Shown here one piece after another: positions 1-5,724 of a stretch of DNA of 19,064 bases (the first letter of the stretch is position 1; each line of letters opens with the position of its first letter). The translations under genes were made by a program, and so were the position numbers. Below the pieces are notes generated by a model. It saw nothing but the letters and a program-made list of their open reading frames with translations. It had not been told where the DNA came from and ran no database searches. The stretch spans positions 1 to 19,064 of the forward strand of contig DMMB01000013.1 in assembly GCA_003453215.1 (NCBI GenBank), written 5' to 3'. Source of the stretch: Oscillospiraceae bacterium (GTDB lineage: Bacteria > Bacillota > Clostridia > Oscillospirales > Ruminococcaceae).

Positions 1-26
1 AAGAAAGAAAAAGAAGAAAGAAATAC

Positions 27-737
27 TCAGTGGTTTTGCTTCAGGCGCTTATCCAGCTTGACCGCCAGGCGGGTGCCGATGCTTTGGAAAATCTGTACAA
101 TGACAATAAGCAGGATAACGGCCAGCAGCATGACCAGATATTTGTAGCGATAATAGCCGTAGTTGATGGCGATCTTACCCAGGCCGCCGCCGCCGATGAT
201 ACCACTCATGGCAGTGTAGCCCAGGATGGTGGTAATGGCAATGGTGGCATTGGAGATGAGAGAGGGCATGGCTTCCGGGATCATGACCTTGACGATGGTT
301 TGCATGGGGGAAGCACCCATGCTGCGGGACATTTCAATAATATTGGGATTGAGTTCCCGCAGGCTGCTTTCCACCAGACGTGCCACAAAGGGGAACGAAG
401 CGATGGCCAACGGAACAATAGAAGCCGTAGTACCAACCGCGGTTCCCACGATGGCGCGGGTCAGGGGGAACAGCAAAATCATGAGAATGAGGAAGGGCAC
501 CGAACGCAGCAGATTGATGATGACATTAAGCGTCTTCATCAGCCAGCCGGGAAGGGGCGCCAGACCGCCTTTTTCGCCCACCACCAGGATAACACCCAAC
601 GGCAGACCAATGAGCACAGCGAAGAACATAGCTGCTATGGTAACATACAGCGTCTCCCAAAAGGCCAGCAGGAACTGCCCCTGAACGATGGAGAGTGTTT
701 CCTGCAGAACTTCGGCCGAAAAGAGATTATTCAGCAT
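27..737 (-). CDS. metI: Methionine ABC transporter permease MetI
   Basis: Inner-membrane permease of the MetNIQ importer, which brings D/L-methionine into the cell using ATP hydrolysed by MetN. The 236-residue product has about five hydrophobic segments (roughly residues 22-55, 70-95, 100-125, 155-180 and 195-225). The permease EAA loop lies at about 135-160 (EMSRSMGASPMQTIVKVMIP) and contacts the ATPase. Length matches the MetI family (about 215-235). The start ATG follows AGGAGGT at 8 bases, and that ribosome site lies inside the end of metN; the two genes overlap by 11 bases, suggesting translational coupling. It is the last gene of the metQ-metN-metI operon seen here. Only 26 bases, purine-rich on the plus strand, remain beyond its stop, so no terminator can be judged. 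Family assignment is secure; methionine as substrate is supported by the Met-rich leader. Confidence 0.95.
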   Translation of the reverse strand: MLNNLFSAEVLQETLSIVQGQFLLAFWETLYVTIAAMFFAVLIGLPLGVILVVGEKGGLAPLPGWLMKTLNVIINLLRSVPFLILMILLFPLTRAIVGTAVGTTASIVPLAIASFPFVARLVESSLRELNPNIIEMSRSMGASPMQTIVKVMIPEAMPSLISNATIAITTILGYTAMSGIIGGGGLGKIAINYGYYRYKYLVMLLAVILLIVIVQIFQSIGTRLAVKLDKRLKQNH

Positions 738-1743
738 ACTGAGTCACCTCCTGGGCGGTGATGTCGCCATCCTGTGTAAGGTAGGCGATAGCGCGGGTCA
801 GATCATCATTTTTATCCACGATACTGAGCAGCATGGAACCATAGGCCCGGCCTTCAATACTGCGGGTAGAGGCATAGGCAATATTGGCTTCCACGCCGAT
901 CTCGGTGGCCATGCGGGCAATGATGGGCTTGCCGGTGGCATCGGCCCCATTGAACACCACACGAATGAGCCGGGAACCGGGCAGGGAGCACAGCAGACTT
1001 TCCGGATTTCCCTCCGGGAAGACCAGCCGGCGGGCGGCTTCCGATTTGGGGTGGGAGAACACTGCACTAACTTCGCCCTGCTCCACCACCTGGCCTTCCT
1101 CCAAGATGGCCACATGACGGCAGGTGGATTCCACCACGCTCATCTGATGGGTGATGATAATGACAGTGATGCTGAGTTTCTGATTGATCTCCCGGATGAG
1201 CTCCAGGATGGCATTGGTGGTCTTGGGATCGAGAGCACTGGTGGCTTCATCGCACAGCAGCACCTTGGGGTTGGTGGCCAACGCCCGCGCGATGGCGACA
1301 CGCTGCTGCTGGCCGCCGGAAAGCTGGGCAGGGTAGGCCGAGGCTTTATCGCCCAGGCCCACCAGCTCCAGCAGTGACTGTGCCTTTTTGATGGCTTCGG
1401 CCTTTTTTACACCAGCCAGTTCCAGCGGGAAGCAAACATTGCGCAGGCAGTTTTTCTGCATCAGCAGGTTGAAGCCCTGAAAGATCATGGTGATGCTTTG
1501 GCGCTCGGCTCGCAGCTCTTTTTCGGTCATTTTGGTCAAGTCCTTGCCATCAATGACCACGCTGCCGGCGGTAGGGCGTTCCAGCATATTGATGCAGCGC
1601 ACTAGGGTGCTTTTGCCGGCACCGCTCATGCCGATGATTCCAAAGACATCGCCATCCGGGATGGAAAGAGAAACATCTTTGAGGGCCTCCACACTGCCAT
1701 CCGTTAGGGAATAGGTCTTACACAGATTTTTGATCTCGATCAT
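727..1743 (-). CDS. metN: Methionine ABC transporter ATP-binding protein MetN
   Basis: Cytoplasmic ATPase of the methionine importer. In the 338 residues, Walker A is GMSGAGKST (38-46), the Q-loop is near FQG (88-90), the ABC signature is LSGGQQQR (141-148), Walker B is VLLCDE (161-166) and the switch His is in IIITH near 197. The region after about residue 260 matches the length and position of the C-terminal NIL/ACT-like domain typical of MetN, which in known members binds methionine and inhibits transport. The start ATG has only a weak GGGG 11 bases upstream. The gene sits 27 bases after metQ and overlaps metI, in the usual metQ-metN-metI arrangement. Nothing looks broken. Confidence 0.95.
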   Translation of the reverse strand: MIEIKNLCKTYSLTDGSVEALKDVSLSIPDGDVFGIIGMSGAGKSTLVRCINMLERPTAGSVVIDGKDLTKMTEKELRAERQSITMIFQGFNLLMQKNCLRNVCFPLELAGVKKAEAIKKAQSLLELVGLGDKASAYPAQLSGGQQQRVAIARALATNPKVLLCDEATSALDPKTTNAILELIREINQKLSITVIIITHQMSVVESTCRHVAILEEGQVVEQGEVSAVFSHPKSEAARRLVFPEGNPESLLCSLPGSRLIRVVFNGADATGKPIIARMATEIGVEANIAYASTRSIEGRAYGSMLLSIVDKNDDLTRAIAYLTQDGDITAQEVTQYAE

Positions 1744-1770
1744 ACTTTTTCAATCCCCAGTTTGTTTCAA

Positions 1771-2637
1771 TTATTTAAGGGCATCCAGAGTGGATTGCTT
1801 GCCGCCGTAGAGGCCGAGAGGCTCCACATGGACAGAGAGAACAGAAACGATGTGGGTGCCATTTTCGGCGTTGAAGTCATCGAGATAGGGGGTGTGCTGG
1901 AAGTAGTTGGCGAGAACGGTGCCATCTTCTACCACATTATTGGGGATAACGTAGTCGCTGTATTCCTGAATATCCAGGGTGATGTCCTTTGCAGCCAGGA
2001 TATCCTTGGCAACAGCAAGGATCTCAGCATGAGGAGCGGGAGAAGCGGCCACAGAGATGGTCTGGCCGGCCAGAGCAGCATAATCCAGATCGGGATTGTA
2101 GCCATCGCCGGGATTTTCTACAACAGAAACAACAGAGCCATCGTACTTTTCAGCAATATAATCGGCAACCTGCTTGCTGGAAAGAGCAGCAACGAGCGCT
2201 TTTACGAGGGGTTCATTCTCATTGCCTTCCTTGACAGCCAGGATATTGGCATAAGCAGAGGAGGAATCTTCCAGGGCCAGAGCGTCCTTAGTGGGATTGA
2301 GACCGGCGGAAATGGCATAGTTGGAATTGATAACAGCGTAGTCCACATCCTGCAGAACGTTGGGCAGCTGGGCAGCCTCTACTTCGCTGAATTCAATATT
2401 CTTGGGGTTTTCTACTACATCGAGGACGGTAGCGGTGATGCCGGCGCCGTCTTTCAGTTTGATGTAGCCCTGATCCTGCAGCAGCAGCAGCGCGCGAGCT
2501 TCATTGGTGGTATCGTTGGGAACAGCAACTTTGATCTTGGTGACCTCGGTGTTGTTGTTATTGCCGCAGGCGGCGAGGGGCAGCAGCAGGCAAACGACGA
2601 GCAGAGCAGCAAGTACAGCTTTAAGAGTCTTTTTCAT
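1771..2637 (-). CDS. metQ: MetQ/NlpA family methionine-binding lipoprotein
   Basis: Extracytoplasmic substrate-binding component that delivers methionine to MetI. The 288-residue product begins with a lipoprotein signal: basic MKK, a hydrophobic stretch and the lipobox LAAC with the lipidated Cys at residue 24. An Asn-rich linker follows, then a NlpA-type domain (KIKVAVPNDTTNEARALLLLQDQGYIKL, then the INSNYAISAGLNP region typical of MetQ). Length agrees with the family. The start ATG follows AAAGGA at 8 bases. It is the first full gene of the operon, preceded by a long leader with a Met-codon-rich ORF and an intrinsic terminator, so expression is probably controlled by attenuation before this gene. 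Related NlpA proteins can bind other ligands; the leader argues for methionine. Confidence 0.95.
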   Translation of the reverse strand: MKKTLKAVLAALLVVCLLLPLAACGNNNNTEVTKIKVAVPNDTTNEARALLLLQDQGYIKLKDGAGITATVLDVVENPKNIEFSEVEAAQLPNVLQDVDYAVINSNYAISAGLNPTKDALALEDSSSAYANILAVKEGNENEPLVKALVAALSSKQVADYIAEKYDGSVVSVVENPGDGYNPDLDYAALAGQTISVAASPAPHAEILAVAKDILAAKDITLDIQEYSDYVIPNNVVEDGTVLANYFQHTPYLDDFNAENGTHIVSVLSVHVEPLGLYGGKQSTLDALK

Positions 2638-2706
2638 GGTAATTGTCCTTTCTTTTATCTTACAAGATCTTGGATTGTGGGTGAACGGGAAGGGCAGGGG
2701 AGAGAG

Positions 2707-2763
2707 TCACATTCGCCCCAGCAGGTGGTTCGCCCGAACCAGGTCTTCGTAATACAGGTTCAT
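2707..2763 (-). CDS. 18-codon ORF between attenuator and metQ
   Basis: A possible small protein or second leader peptide, MNLYYEDLVRANHLLGRM, that I do not recognise. It starts 25 bases after the attenuator's U-tract and is preceded by AAAGGA with 8 bases to the ATG, similar to the metQ site. It ends 69 bases before metQ. Inside it, TGGTTC-GCCC-GAACCA at 2726-2741 is an inverted repeat with a 4-base loop, which could be an RNA hairpin or a protein-binding site. It would be made only when transcription passes the terminator. The peptide has no membrane segment and no obvious motif. Coding is supported by the ribosome site and position only; conservation in related genomes would decide. Confidence 0.45.
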   Translation of the reverse strand: MNLYYEDLVRANHLLGRM

Positions 2764-2787
2764 GGTAAAGTTCCTTTCGCTGGTGAT

Positions 2788-2828
2788 AAAATAAAAACCG
2801 GGTGACTTTCCGATGAAGTCTCCCGGTT
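2788..2828 (-). terminator. Intrinsic terminator/attenuator upstream of metQ
   Basis: On the minus strand AACCGGG pairs with CCCGGTT (2822-2828 with 2796-2802) and GACTT pairs with AAGTC (2816-2820 with 2804-2808), closing a 7-base loop. A run TTTTTATTTT (2797-2788) follows at once. It lies between the leader ORF and metQ on the same transcript, so it must be bypassed for metQNI expression. The loop and descending arm contain ATCGGAAA, complementary to two copies of TTTCCGAT in the leader ORF; pairing with either copy would destroy the terminator stem. Confidence 0.85.
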
Positions 2829-2844
2829 AAAAACAAATGATGGC

Positions 2845-2863
2845 CGCGCCCATGCATGGCGCG
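2845..2863 (-). promoter_or_regulatory. GC-rich hairpin between leader stop codon and terminator
   Basis: CGCGCC and GGCGCG (2858-2863 with 2845-2850) form a 6-bp stem around a 7-base loop on the transcript, just after the leader ORF stop. Next to it on the 3' side is GCCATCAT (transcript sense, 2844-2837), complementary over 8 bases to ATGATGGC within the Met codons of the leader (2953-2946). This second complementarity could be part of an alternative fold. Pairing was found by eye and no energies were computed. Confidence 0.5.
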
Positions 2864-2869
2864 ATGTTT

Positions 2870-2974
2870 TTAATCTGTGATGATGGAGCTATCGGAAAAA
2901 GTTGCATCGGAAAAAGTGCGCATACCGCACATGCGCATCATCATAGCCATCATCATAAAGCAGTTCTTTTTCAT
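2870..2974 (-). CDS. Met-rich leader peptide of the metQNI operon
   Basis: A 34-codon ORF whose first 19 residues read MKKNCFMMMAMMMRMCGMR: nine Met in the first 18 codons, including two runs of three. The rest contains TFSDA-TFSDS and ends SIITD. The start follows GGAGGAAAGGAG with a short spacer, a strong ribosome site. It lies about 60 bases after a sigma-A promoter and 42 bases before the terminator stem, on the metQ transcript. This is the arrangement of amino-acid attenuators such as trpL and hisL: with little charged Met-tRNA the ribosome should stall in the Met codons, leaving the downstream TTTCCGAT repeats free to pair with the terminator's 3' arm and allow readthrough; with ample Met-tRNA the ribosome passes and the terminator forms. 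The codon content, ribosome site and pairing are seen directly; the mechanism is inferred. Confidence 0.85.
   Translation of the reverse strand: MKKNCFMMMAMMMRMCGMRTFSDATFSDSSIITD
2891..2917 (-). repeat. Tandem 12-base antiterminator repeats in the leader ORF
   Basis: On the minus strand ACTTTTTCCGAT occurs twice, at 2917-2906 and 2902-2891, 15 bases apart, encoding Thr-Phe-Ser-Asp twice. The last 8 bases of each copy are exactly complementary to ATCGGAAA (2814-2807) in the loop and descending arm of the terminator. Either copy could therefore act as the 5' strand of an antiterminator. The repeat lies 3' of all the Met codons, as expected if a stalled ribosome leaves it free and a translating one masks it. 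Confidence 0.7.
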
Positions 2975-3031
2975 TGCAGCTTTCTCCTTTCCTCCGTAGT
3001 CACAGCGATGTTATCGCTTTAATGCACTAAT

Positions 3032-3059
3032 ATTATCACCAGAGAGGGGGGAGTGTCAA
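3032..3059 (-). promoter_or_regulatory. Sigma-A promoter of the metQNI leader transcript
   Basis: On the minus strand TTGACA (3059-3054) is followed after 16 bases by GATAAT (3037-3032); TAATAT two bases further on gives an 18-base alternative. The -35 is a perfect consensus. The leader ORF begins 58 bases after the -10. Confidence 0.75.
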
Positions 3060-3155
3060 TGGTATTTTTGCAACAATCGATGCAAATGAGGGAGATAAAA
3101 CTGGCAAATACGACAAGAAATACCGGAGAGGCGAGTCGCTTGGCCGGTGAAAATC

Positions 3156-3183
3156 TTGCAAAGCGGCCGGAATATGATATACT
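3156..3183 (+). promoter_or_regulatory. Promoter of small membrane protein gene
   Basis: TTGCAA (3156-3161) is followed after 16 bases by TATACT (3178-3183), with the gene start 27 bases downstream. TATGAT at 3173-3178 is a weaker overlapping -10. Confidence 0.55.
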
Positions 3184-3209
3184 ATGGAGAACAGAAAGGG
3201 GGAAACAGT

Positions 3210-3407
3210 ATGACCGAAGAAACCATGCTGATGCTGGTACCGGTGGCGGCTCTTGCCATTTTTGTGGTGGCGCTTTTATTTACAGTGGGGTTTAGTAAAA
3301 GCGGCAAGGTGCTGGGAAAGCACAATAAAACATTGCGAAAGATGATGGAGGAAGAGGAAGACTCCGCGGAAAAAGAGGATAACGCTTCCCCTGAGCCCAA
3401 AGAATAA
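3210..3407 (+). CDS. Small single-pass membrane protein of unknown function
   Basis: 65 residues, not recognised. The chosen ATG follows AAAGGGGG at 7 bases; the longer upstream reading is rejected because it would start at the -10 promoter region and has no ribosome site. Residues about 7-28 (LMLVPVAALAIFVVALLFTVGF) form one membrane segment. A basic stretch KSGKVLGKHNKTLRK follows and probably faces the cytoplasm, then a very acidic tail (EEEEDSAEKEDNASPEPKE). Similar small anchored proteins with charged tails occur in Clostridia, but I can name no family. It stands alone with its own promoter, divergent from the methionine operon. No terminator is visible right after it. Confidence 0.7.
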   Translation: MTEETMLMLVPVAALAIFVVALLFTVGFSKSGKVLGKHNKTLRKMMEEEEDSAEKEDNASPEPKE

Positions 3408-3414
3408 ATAAGGG

Positions 3415-3497
3415 AAAACCATGGTAGGTTTGTCTTTCGCGTTTCATCAGGGCAGGGACTGGCCCATTTGCAGAGATGATTTGTTCCCCGCTGCTCC
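3415..3497 (+). repeat. Intergenic direct repeat, copy 1 (83 bp)
   Basis: This copy shares with 3567-3647 an uninterrupted identical core of about 35 bases (from TTGTCTTTCGCG to GGGACTGGCC) and then about 27 of 33 matching bases ending GTTCCCCGCTGCTCC. Both copies start AAAACC. Read on the minus strand, both contain an open frame with SSGE-x-IISAN-x-PVPALMKRERQ, and several differences between copies are silent there. It may be an old coding fragment or a dispersed intergenic element. Confidence 0.75.
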
Positions 3498-3566
3498 CCC
3501 CAAAAAGAGACGCCCAGAGGAAAGGAACAGAAACCAGCGGCAACGGAGGGAAAGATAGTGTGAAAG

Positions 3567-3647
3567 AAAACCGTTAAGGTTGTCTTTCGCGTTTCATCAG
3601 GGCAGGGACTGGCCTATTAGCAGAAATAATATGTTCCCCACTGCTCC
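3567..3647 (+). repeat. Intergenic direct repeat, copy 2 (81 bp)
   Basis: Second copy of the element at 3415-3497, separated from it by about 70 bases of unrelated sequence in which I see no gene. It ends in CTGCTCC, which merges with the 24-bp inverted repeat that overlaps the 3' end of the adjacent tRNA gene. On the minus strand its short open frame ends at TAA after ...KRERQP. Confidence 0.75.
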
Positions 3648-3652
3648 AATAT

Positions 3653-3679
3653 AAAAAGGCCGCCGTTGGCGGCCTTTTT
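3653..3679. terminator. Bidirectional terminator after tRNA-Gly, within a 24-bp inverted repeat
   Basis: AAAAAGGCCGCC-GTT-GGCGGCCTTTTT is a perfect stem with T-runs on both strands. It ends the minus-strand tRNA transcript and could also end plus-strand transcripts from 3210. The perfect symmetry extends well beyond a usual terminator: 3641-3664 and 3668-3691 are exact inverted copies around GTT, so the arm includes the last eight bases of the tRNA gene (CTGCTCCA). Confidence 0.85.
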
Positions 3680-3683
3680 ATAT

Positions 3684-3757
3684 TGGAGCAGGCAACGGGA
3701 ATCGAACCCGCCTCCGCGGCTTGGGAAGCCGCTATTCTACCGATGAACTATGCCTGC
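3684..3757 (-). tRNA. tRNA-Gly (anticodon CCC)
   Basis: Cloverleaf read by eye on the minus strand: acceptor GCAGGCA pairs with TGCCTGC, the D-arm is GTTC-ATCGGTA-GAAT, and the anticodon stem GCGGC/GCCGC carries loop TTCCCAA, giving anticodon CCC for glycine codon GGG. The variable region is GGAG and the T-arm is GCGGG-TTCGATT-CCCGT with one G-T pair. The discriminator is T and CCA is encoded (3686-3684). Total 74 bases including CCA. It has its own promoter and terminator. Confidence 0.95.
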
Positions 3758-3783
3758 AGAATTTAATGATGGAATGCTTATCT

Positions 3784-3812
3784 ATTTTACCTTGAAATGA
3801 CGTTGCCGTCAA
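3784..3812 (-). promoter_or_regulatory. Promoter of tRNA-Gly
   Basis: On the minus strand TTGACG (3812-3807), a 17-base spacer and TAAAAT (3789-3784), 27 bases upstream of the mature tRNA 5' end. Confidence 0.75.
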
Positions 3813-3843
3813 GCCCTTTTACGGTAAAATGTGCCGACAGCGC

Positions 3844-3871
3844 TTGACAAAAAATGCGGAAGGGATATGAT
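3844..3871 (+). promoter_or_regulatory. Promoter of ybaK/ebsC-like gene
   Basis: TTGACA (3844-3849), a 16-base spacer and TATGAT (3866-3871), 35 bases upstream of the start codon at 3906. It argues against the longer reading from 3831, whose start precedes this promoter. Confidence 0.8.
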
Positions 3872-3905
3872 AGGTACATTACGACATAATATTGGAGGAA
3901 ACCTT

Positions 3906-4385
3906 ATGTCCATACGGGAAGTAAAAGAGTTCTTTGCCGAGCGAGGCATGGAAAATAGAGTGCTGGAATTCGAAACTTCCAGCGCAACGGTGGAGCTGGC
4001 GGCGCAGACGGTTGGTGTGATTCCGGCCCGCATTGCCAAGACCCTCTCCTTTATGACAGCGGAGGGACCGCTGCTGGTGGTAACGGCCGGAGATGCTAAG
4101 ATTGATAACCATAAGTACAAGGAGACTTTTGGCTGTAAGGCCAAGATGCTGACGCCGGAGGAAGCGGTGGAACTGATTGGCCACGCGGTAGGTGGCGTGT
4201 GCCCCTTTGCGGTGAAACCGGGGGTGAGAACCTGCCTGGATGTTTCGCTGCAGCGTTTTACTACGGTATTTCCGGCGTGTGGCAGCAGCAATAGCGCCAT
4301 AGAATTGACCTGCGAGGAATTGTATGAACTTTCCGGTGCGCTGGCCTGGGTGGATGTGTGCAAGGGCTGGCAGGAGGCCGAATAA
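3906..4385 (+). CDS. YbaK/EbsC family aminoacyl-tRNA deacylase
   Basis: 159 residues, one YbaK/prolyl-tRNA editing domain. Proteins of this family hydrolyse mischarged tRNAs in the cytoplasm, for example Cys-tRNA(Pro) for YbaK. Visible family features are the N-terminal helix MSIREVKEFFAERG, then SSATVELAAQTVGV, IAKTLSFM, LLVVTAGDAKIDNHKYKE, the TPEEAVELIGHAVGGVCPF block, and the C-terminal FPACGSSNSAIEL segment. The domain's conserved lysine is probably in IAKTL (about residue 42). The start ATG follows GGAGGA at 6 bases. It is a single gene with its own promoter and terminator. Exact substrate within the family (Cys-, Ala- or other tRNA editing) cannot be told from sequence alone. Confidence 0.88.
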   Translation: MSIREVKEFFAERGMENRVLEFETSSATVELAAQTVGVIPARIAKTLSFMTAEGPLLVVTAGDAKIDNHKYKETFGCKAKMLTPEEAVELIGHAVGGVCPFAVKPGVRTCLDVSLQRFTTVFPACGSSNSAIELTCEELYELSGALAWVDVCKGWQEAE

Positions 4386-4400
4386 AAGGAAACAGAAAAT

Positions 4401-4436
4401 GACCCGTTACAGTGTAGACTGCGACGGGTCGTTTTT
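4401..4436 (+). terminator. Terminator after the deacylase gene
   Basis: GACCCGT pairs with ACGGGTC (4401-4407 with 4424-4430), with an inner CAGT/ACTG pair, followed by GTTTTT. It lies 15 bases after the stop of the deacylase gene. On the minus strand the trailing sequence is ATTTTC, so it might also weakly end the converging SPFH operon. Confidence 0.85.
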
Positions 4437-4447
4437 ATTGAAAGATA

Positions 4448-4651
4448 TTATTTAATATCCAGTTCCGGCGGGACATCAATCTCATCTGAAACATATTTGC
4501 CGTTTTTCTTGCGCTGACGCACACATTCGGTCAAGAGGTATTCGATCTGTCCATTGACCGAGCGGAAGTCATCTTCCGCCCAGGCTGCAATGGCGGCGTA
4601 CAGCTTAGGGGAGAGGCGCAGCGGCACCTGTTTTTTCTGGTTCTCGTTCAT
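4448..4651 (-). CDS. Small Arc-like ribbon-helix-helix protein
   Basis: 67 residues. QVPLRLSPKLYAAIAAWAEDDFRSVNGQIEYLLTECVRQRKK fits a ribbon-helix-helix (Arc/CopG-like) fold: a short beta strand (about 7-13), helix A (14-29) and helix B (31-46), as in DNA-binding dimers that contact operators through the strand. The tail (47-67) is charged and ends DIDVPPELDIK-like. It starts 2 bases after the SPFH stop codon with only a weak ribosome site, so it is probably translated by coupling. Small RHH proteins next to an SPFH gene recur in Firmicutes, as I recall. It could repress its own operon; no partner toxin is present, which argues against a toxin-antitoxin pair. Confidence 0.8.
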   Translation of the reverse strand: MNENQKKQVPLRLSPKLYAAIAAWAEDDFRSVNGQIEYLLTECVRQRKKNGKYVSDEIDVPPELDIK

Positions 4652-4653
4652 AA

Positions 4654-5658
4654 TCAGTACAGACTGCCGGAATTAACGACCGGCTGGGCATCGTGATTGC
4701 CGCACAGTACCACCAGCAGGTTACTGACCATGGCGGCTTTACGCTCTTCATCCAGTTCCACCATGCCGCTTTGAGAAAGGCGTTCCAGCGCCATTTCCAC
4801 CATGCCTACGGCGCCGTCTACGATCATTTTACGGGCATCGATGATAGCAGAAGCCTGCTGCCGCTGCAGCATGACCGCGGCGATCTCGGTGGCATAGGCC
4901 AGGTAGGTGATGCGGGCTTCGATGATCTCAATACCGGCTTCCGCCACCCGCTGCTGGATTTCATCCCGAATGCGGGAGGCAACCAGTTCGCTGGAGCCGC
5001 GCAGGCTGCCGTCATCGGCAATGCCATCGCCGGTGGTATCCACGTTGGGGGCTACATCGTAGGGATACAGCCGCACAATATTACGCAGAGCGCTATCACA
5101 CTGCAGGGAAAGGAATTCTTTGTAGTTATCCACGTTAAAAACGGCCTTGGCAGTATCGGTGATGCGCCAGGTGACGGCAATGCCAATCTCTACCGGGTTG
5201 CCCAGGCAGTCATTGATTTTCTGGCGGTTGTTGCTGAGCGTCATAATCTTGAGGGAGAGCTTTTTGCCGGTGGTATCCACCTCGACAGAGGTAGTATTTT
5301 CGCCGGAAGAAGCTTTAATTCCCAAGGTTTTGACATCGCCGCTTTGGCTCAGGCGGGTTTTGGCAGCAGGGTTCACACCGGTGCAGAAGGGGTTGACATA
5401 GTAGTAGCCTTCGCCCTTCAGGGTGCCGTAGTAGTGGCCGAACAGGGTAAGCACCAGGGCCTCCTGCGGTTTGAGAATTTTGAGCCCCATCATGGGGATC
5501 CAGATAAAACAGAGAATGAGGATGCCGGGAACGATGAGGCCAATCAGATTACACATGGCACCGATGACGATCATAGCGATGGAGGCGGCCATGAGCAGCA
5601 GGAAGAGCAGAAGCATGGCCATACCGTGTTTTTTATTGGTGAGGATTTTTTCTGTCAT
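4654..5658 (-). CDS. SPFH/band 7 domain membrane protein
   Basis: 334 residues. The start ATG at 5658 is preferred over the GTG three codons upstream because AAGGAGT lies 7 bases before it. Two N-terminal membrane segments occur at about residues 12-33 and 37-58. After LKILKPQEALVLTLFGHYYGT (the usual entry to the domain) comes an SPFH/band 7 fold with ITDTAKAVFNVDNYKEFL and RDEIQQRVAEAGIEIIEARITYLAYATEIA, then a helical region (QRQQASAIIDARKMIVDGAVGMVEMAL) like the coiled coil of flotillin and stomatin relatives. Such proteins form oligomeric membrane platforms; the specific role here is unknown. It has its own promoter and is coupled to the RHH gene. Confidence 0.88.
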   Translation of the reverse strand: MTEKILTNKKHGMAMLLLFLLLMAASIAMIVIGAMCNLIGLIVPGILILCFIWIPMMGLKILKPQEALVLTLFGHYYGTLKGEGYYYVNPFCTGVNPAAKTRLSQSGDVKTLGIKASSGENTTSVEVDTTGKKLSLKIMTLSNNRQKINDCLGNPVEIGIAVTWRITDTAKAVFNVDNYKEFLSLQCDSALRNIVRLYPYDVAPNVDTTGDGIADDGSLRGSSELVASRIRDEIQQRVAEAGIEIIEARITYLAYATEIAAVMLQRQQASAIIDARKMIVDGAVGMVEMALERLSQSGMVELDEERKAAMVSNLLVVLCGNHDAQPVVNSGSLY

Positions 5659-5687
5659 AGAAATCACTCCTTATGTTTGATATCTTT

Positions 5688-5715
5688 ATGATATCACTTT
5701 AATACGAAATGTCAA
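5688..5715 (-). promoter_or_regulatory. Promoter of SPFH-RHH operon
   Basis: On the minus strand TTGACA (5715-5710), a 16-base spacer and TATCAT (5693-5688), 29 bases before the chosen start. Around the -10, GATATCATAAAGATATC contains two GATATC sites and an inverted symmetry that could be an operator for the RHH protein; this is speculative. Confidence 0.75.
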
Positions 5716-5724
5716 GGGGAAAAT

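Noticed and set aside
2788..3059. SAM-I riboswitch or Met T-box upstream of metQ
   Set aside because: Expected for this operon, but I find no T-box sequence (AGGGUGGNACCGCG-like) and no recognisable S-box core; the leader is occupied by a translated Met-rich ORF. A covariance search was not possible here.
3292..3543. 83-residue minus-strand ORF
   Set aside because: It overlaps the small membrane protein gene and repeat copy 1, has no clear ribosome site, and the homologous frame in copy 2 stops early.
3415..3647. Hammerhead ribozyme in the minus-strand repeats (CTGATGA ... GAAA)
   Set aside because: Both copies contain CTGATGAAACGCGAAAGAC, which resembles the conserved core, but the five bases between the two core parts cannot form stem II and no matching stem III with a cleavage site was found.
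3831..3905. N-terminal extension of the YbaK/EbsC-like protein
   Set aside because: The start at 3831 precedes the promoter, whereas ATG 3906 has GGAGGA at the right distance and begins the family's usual N-terminal helix.
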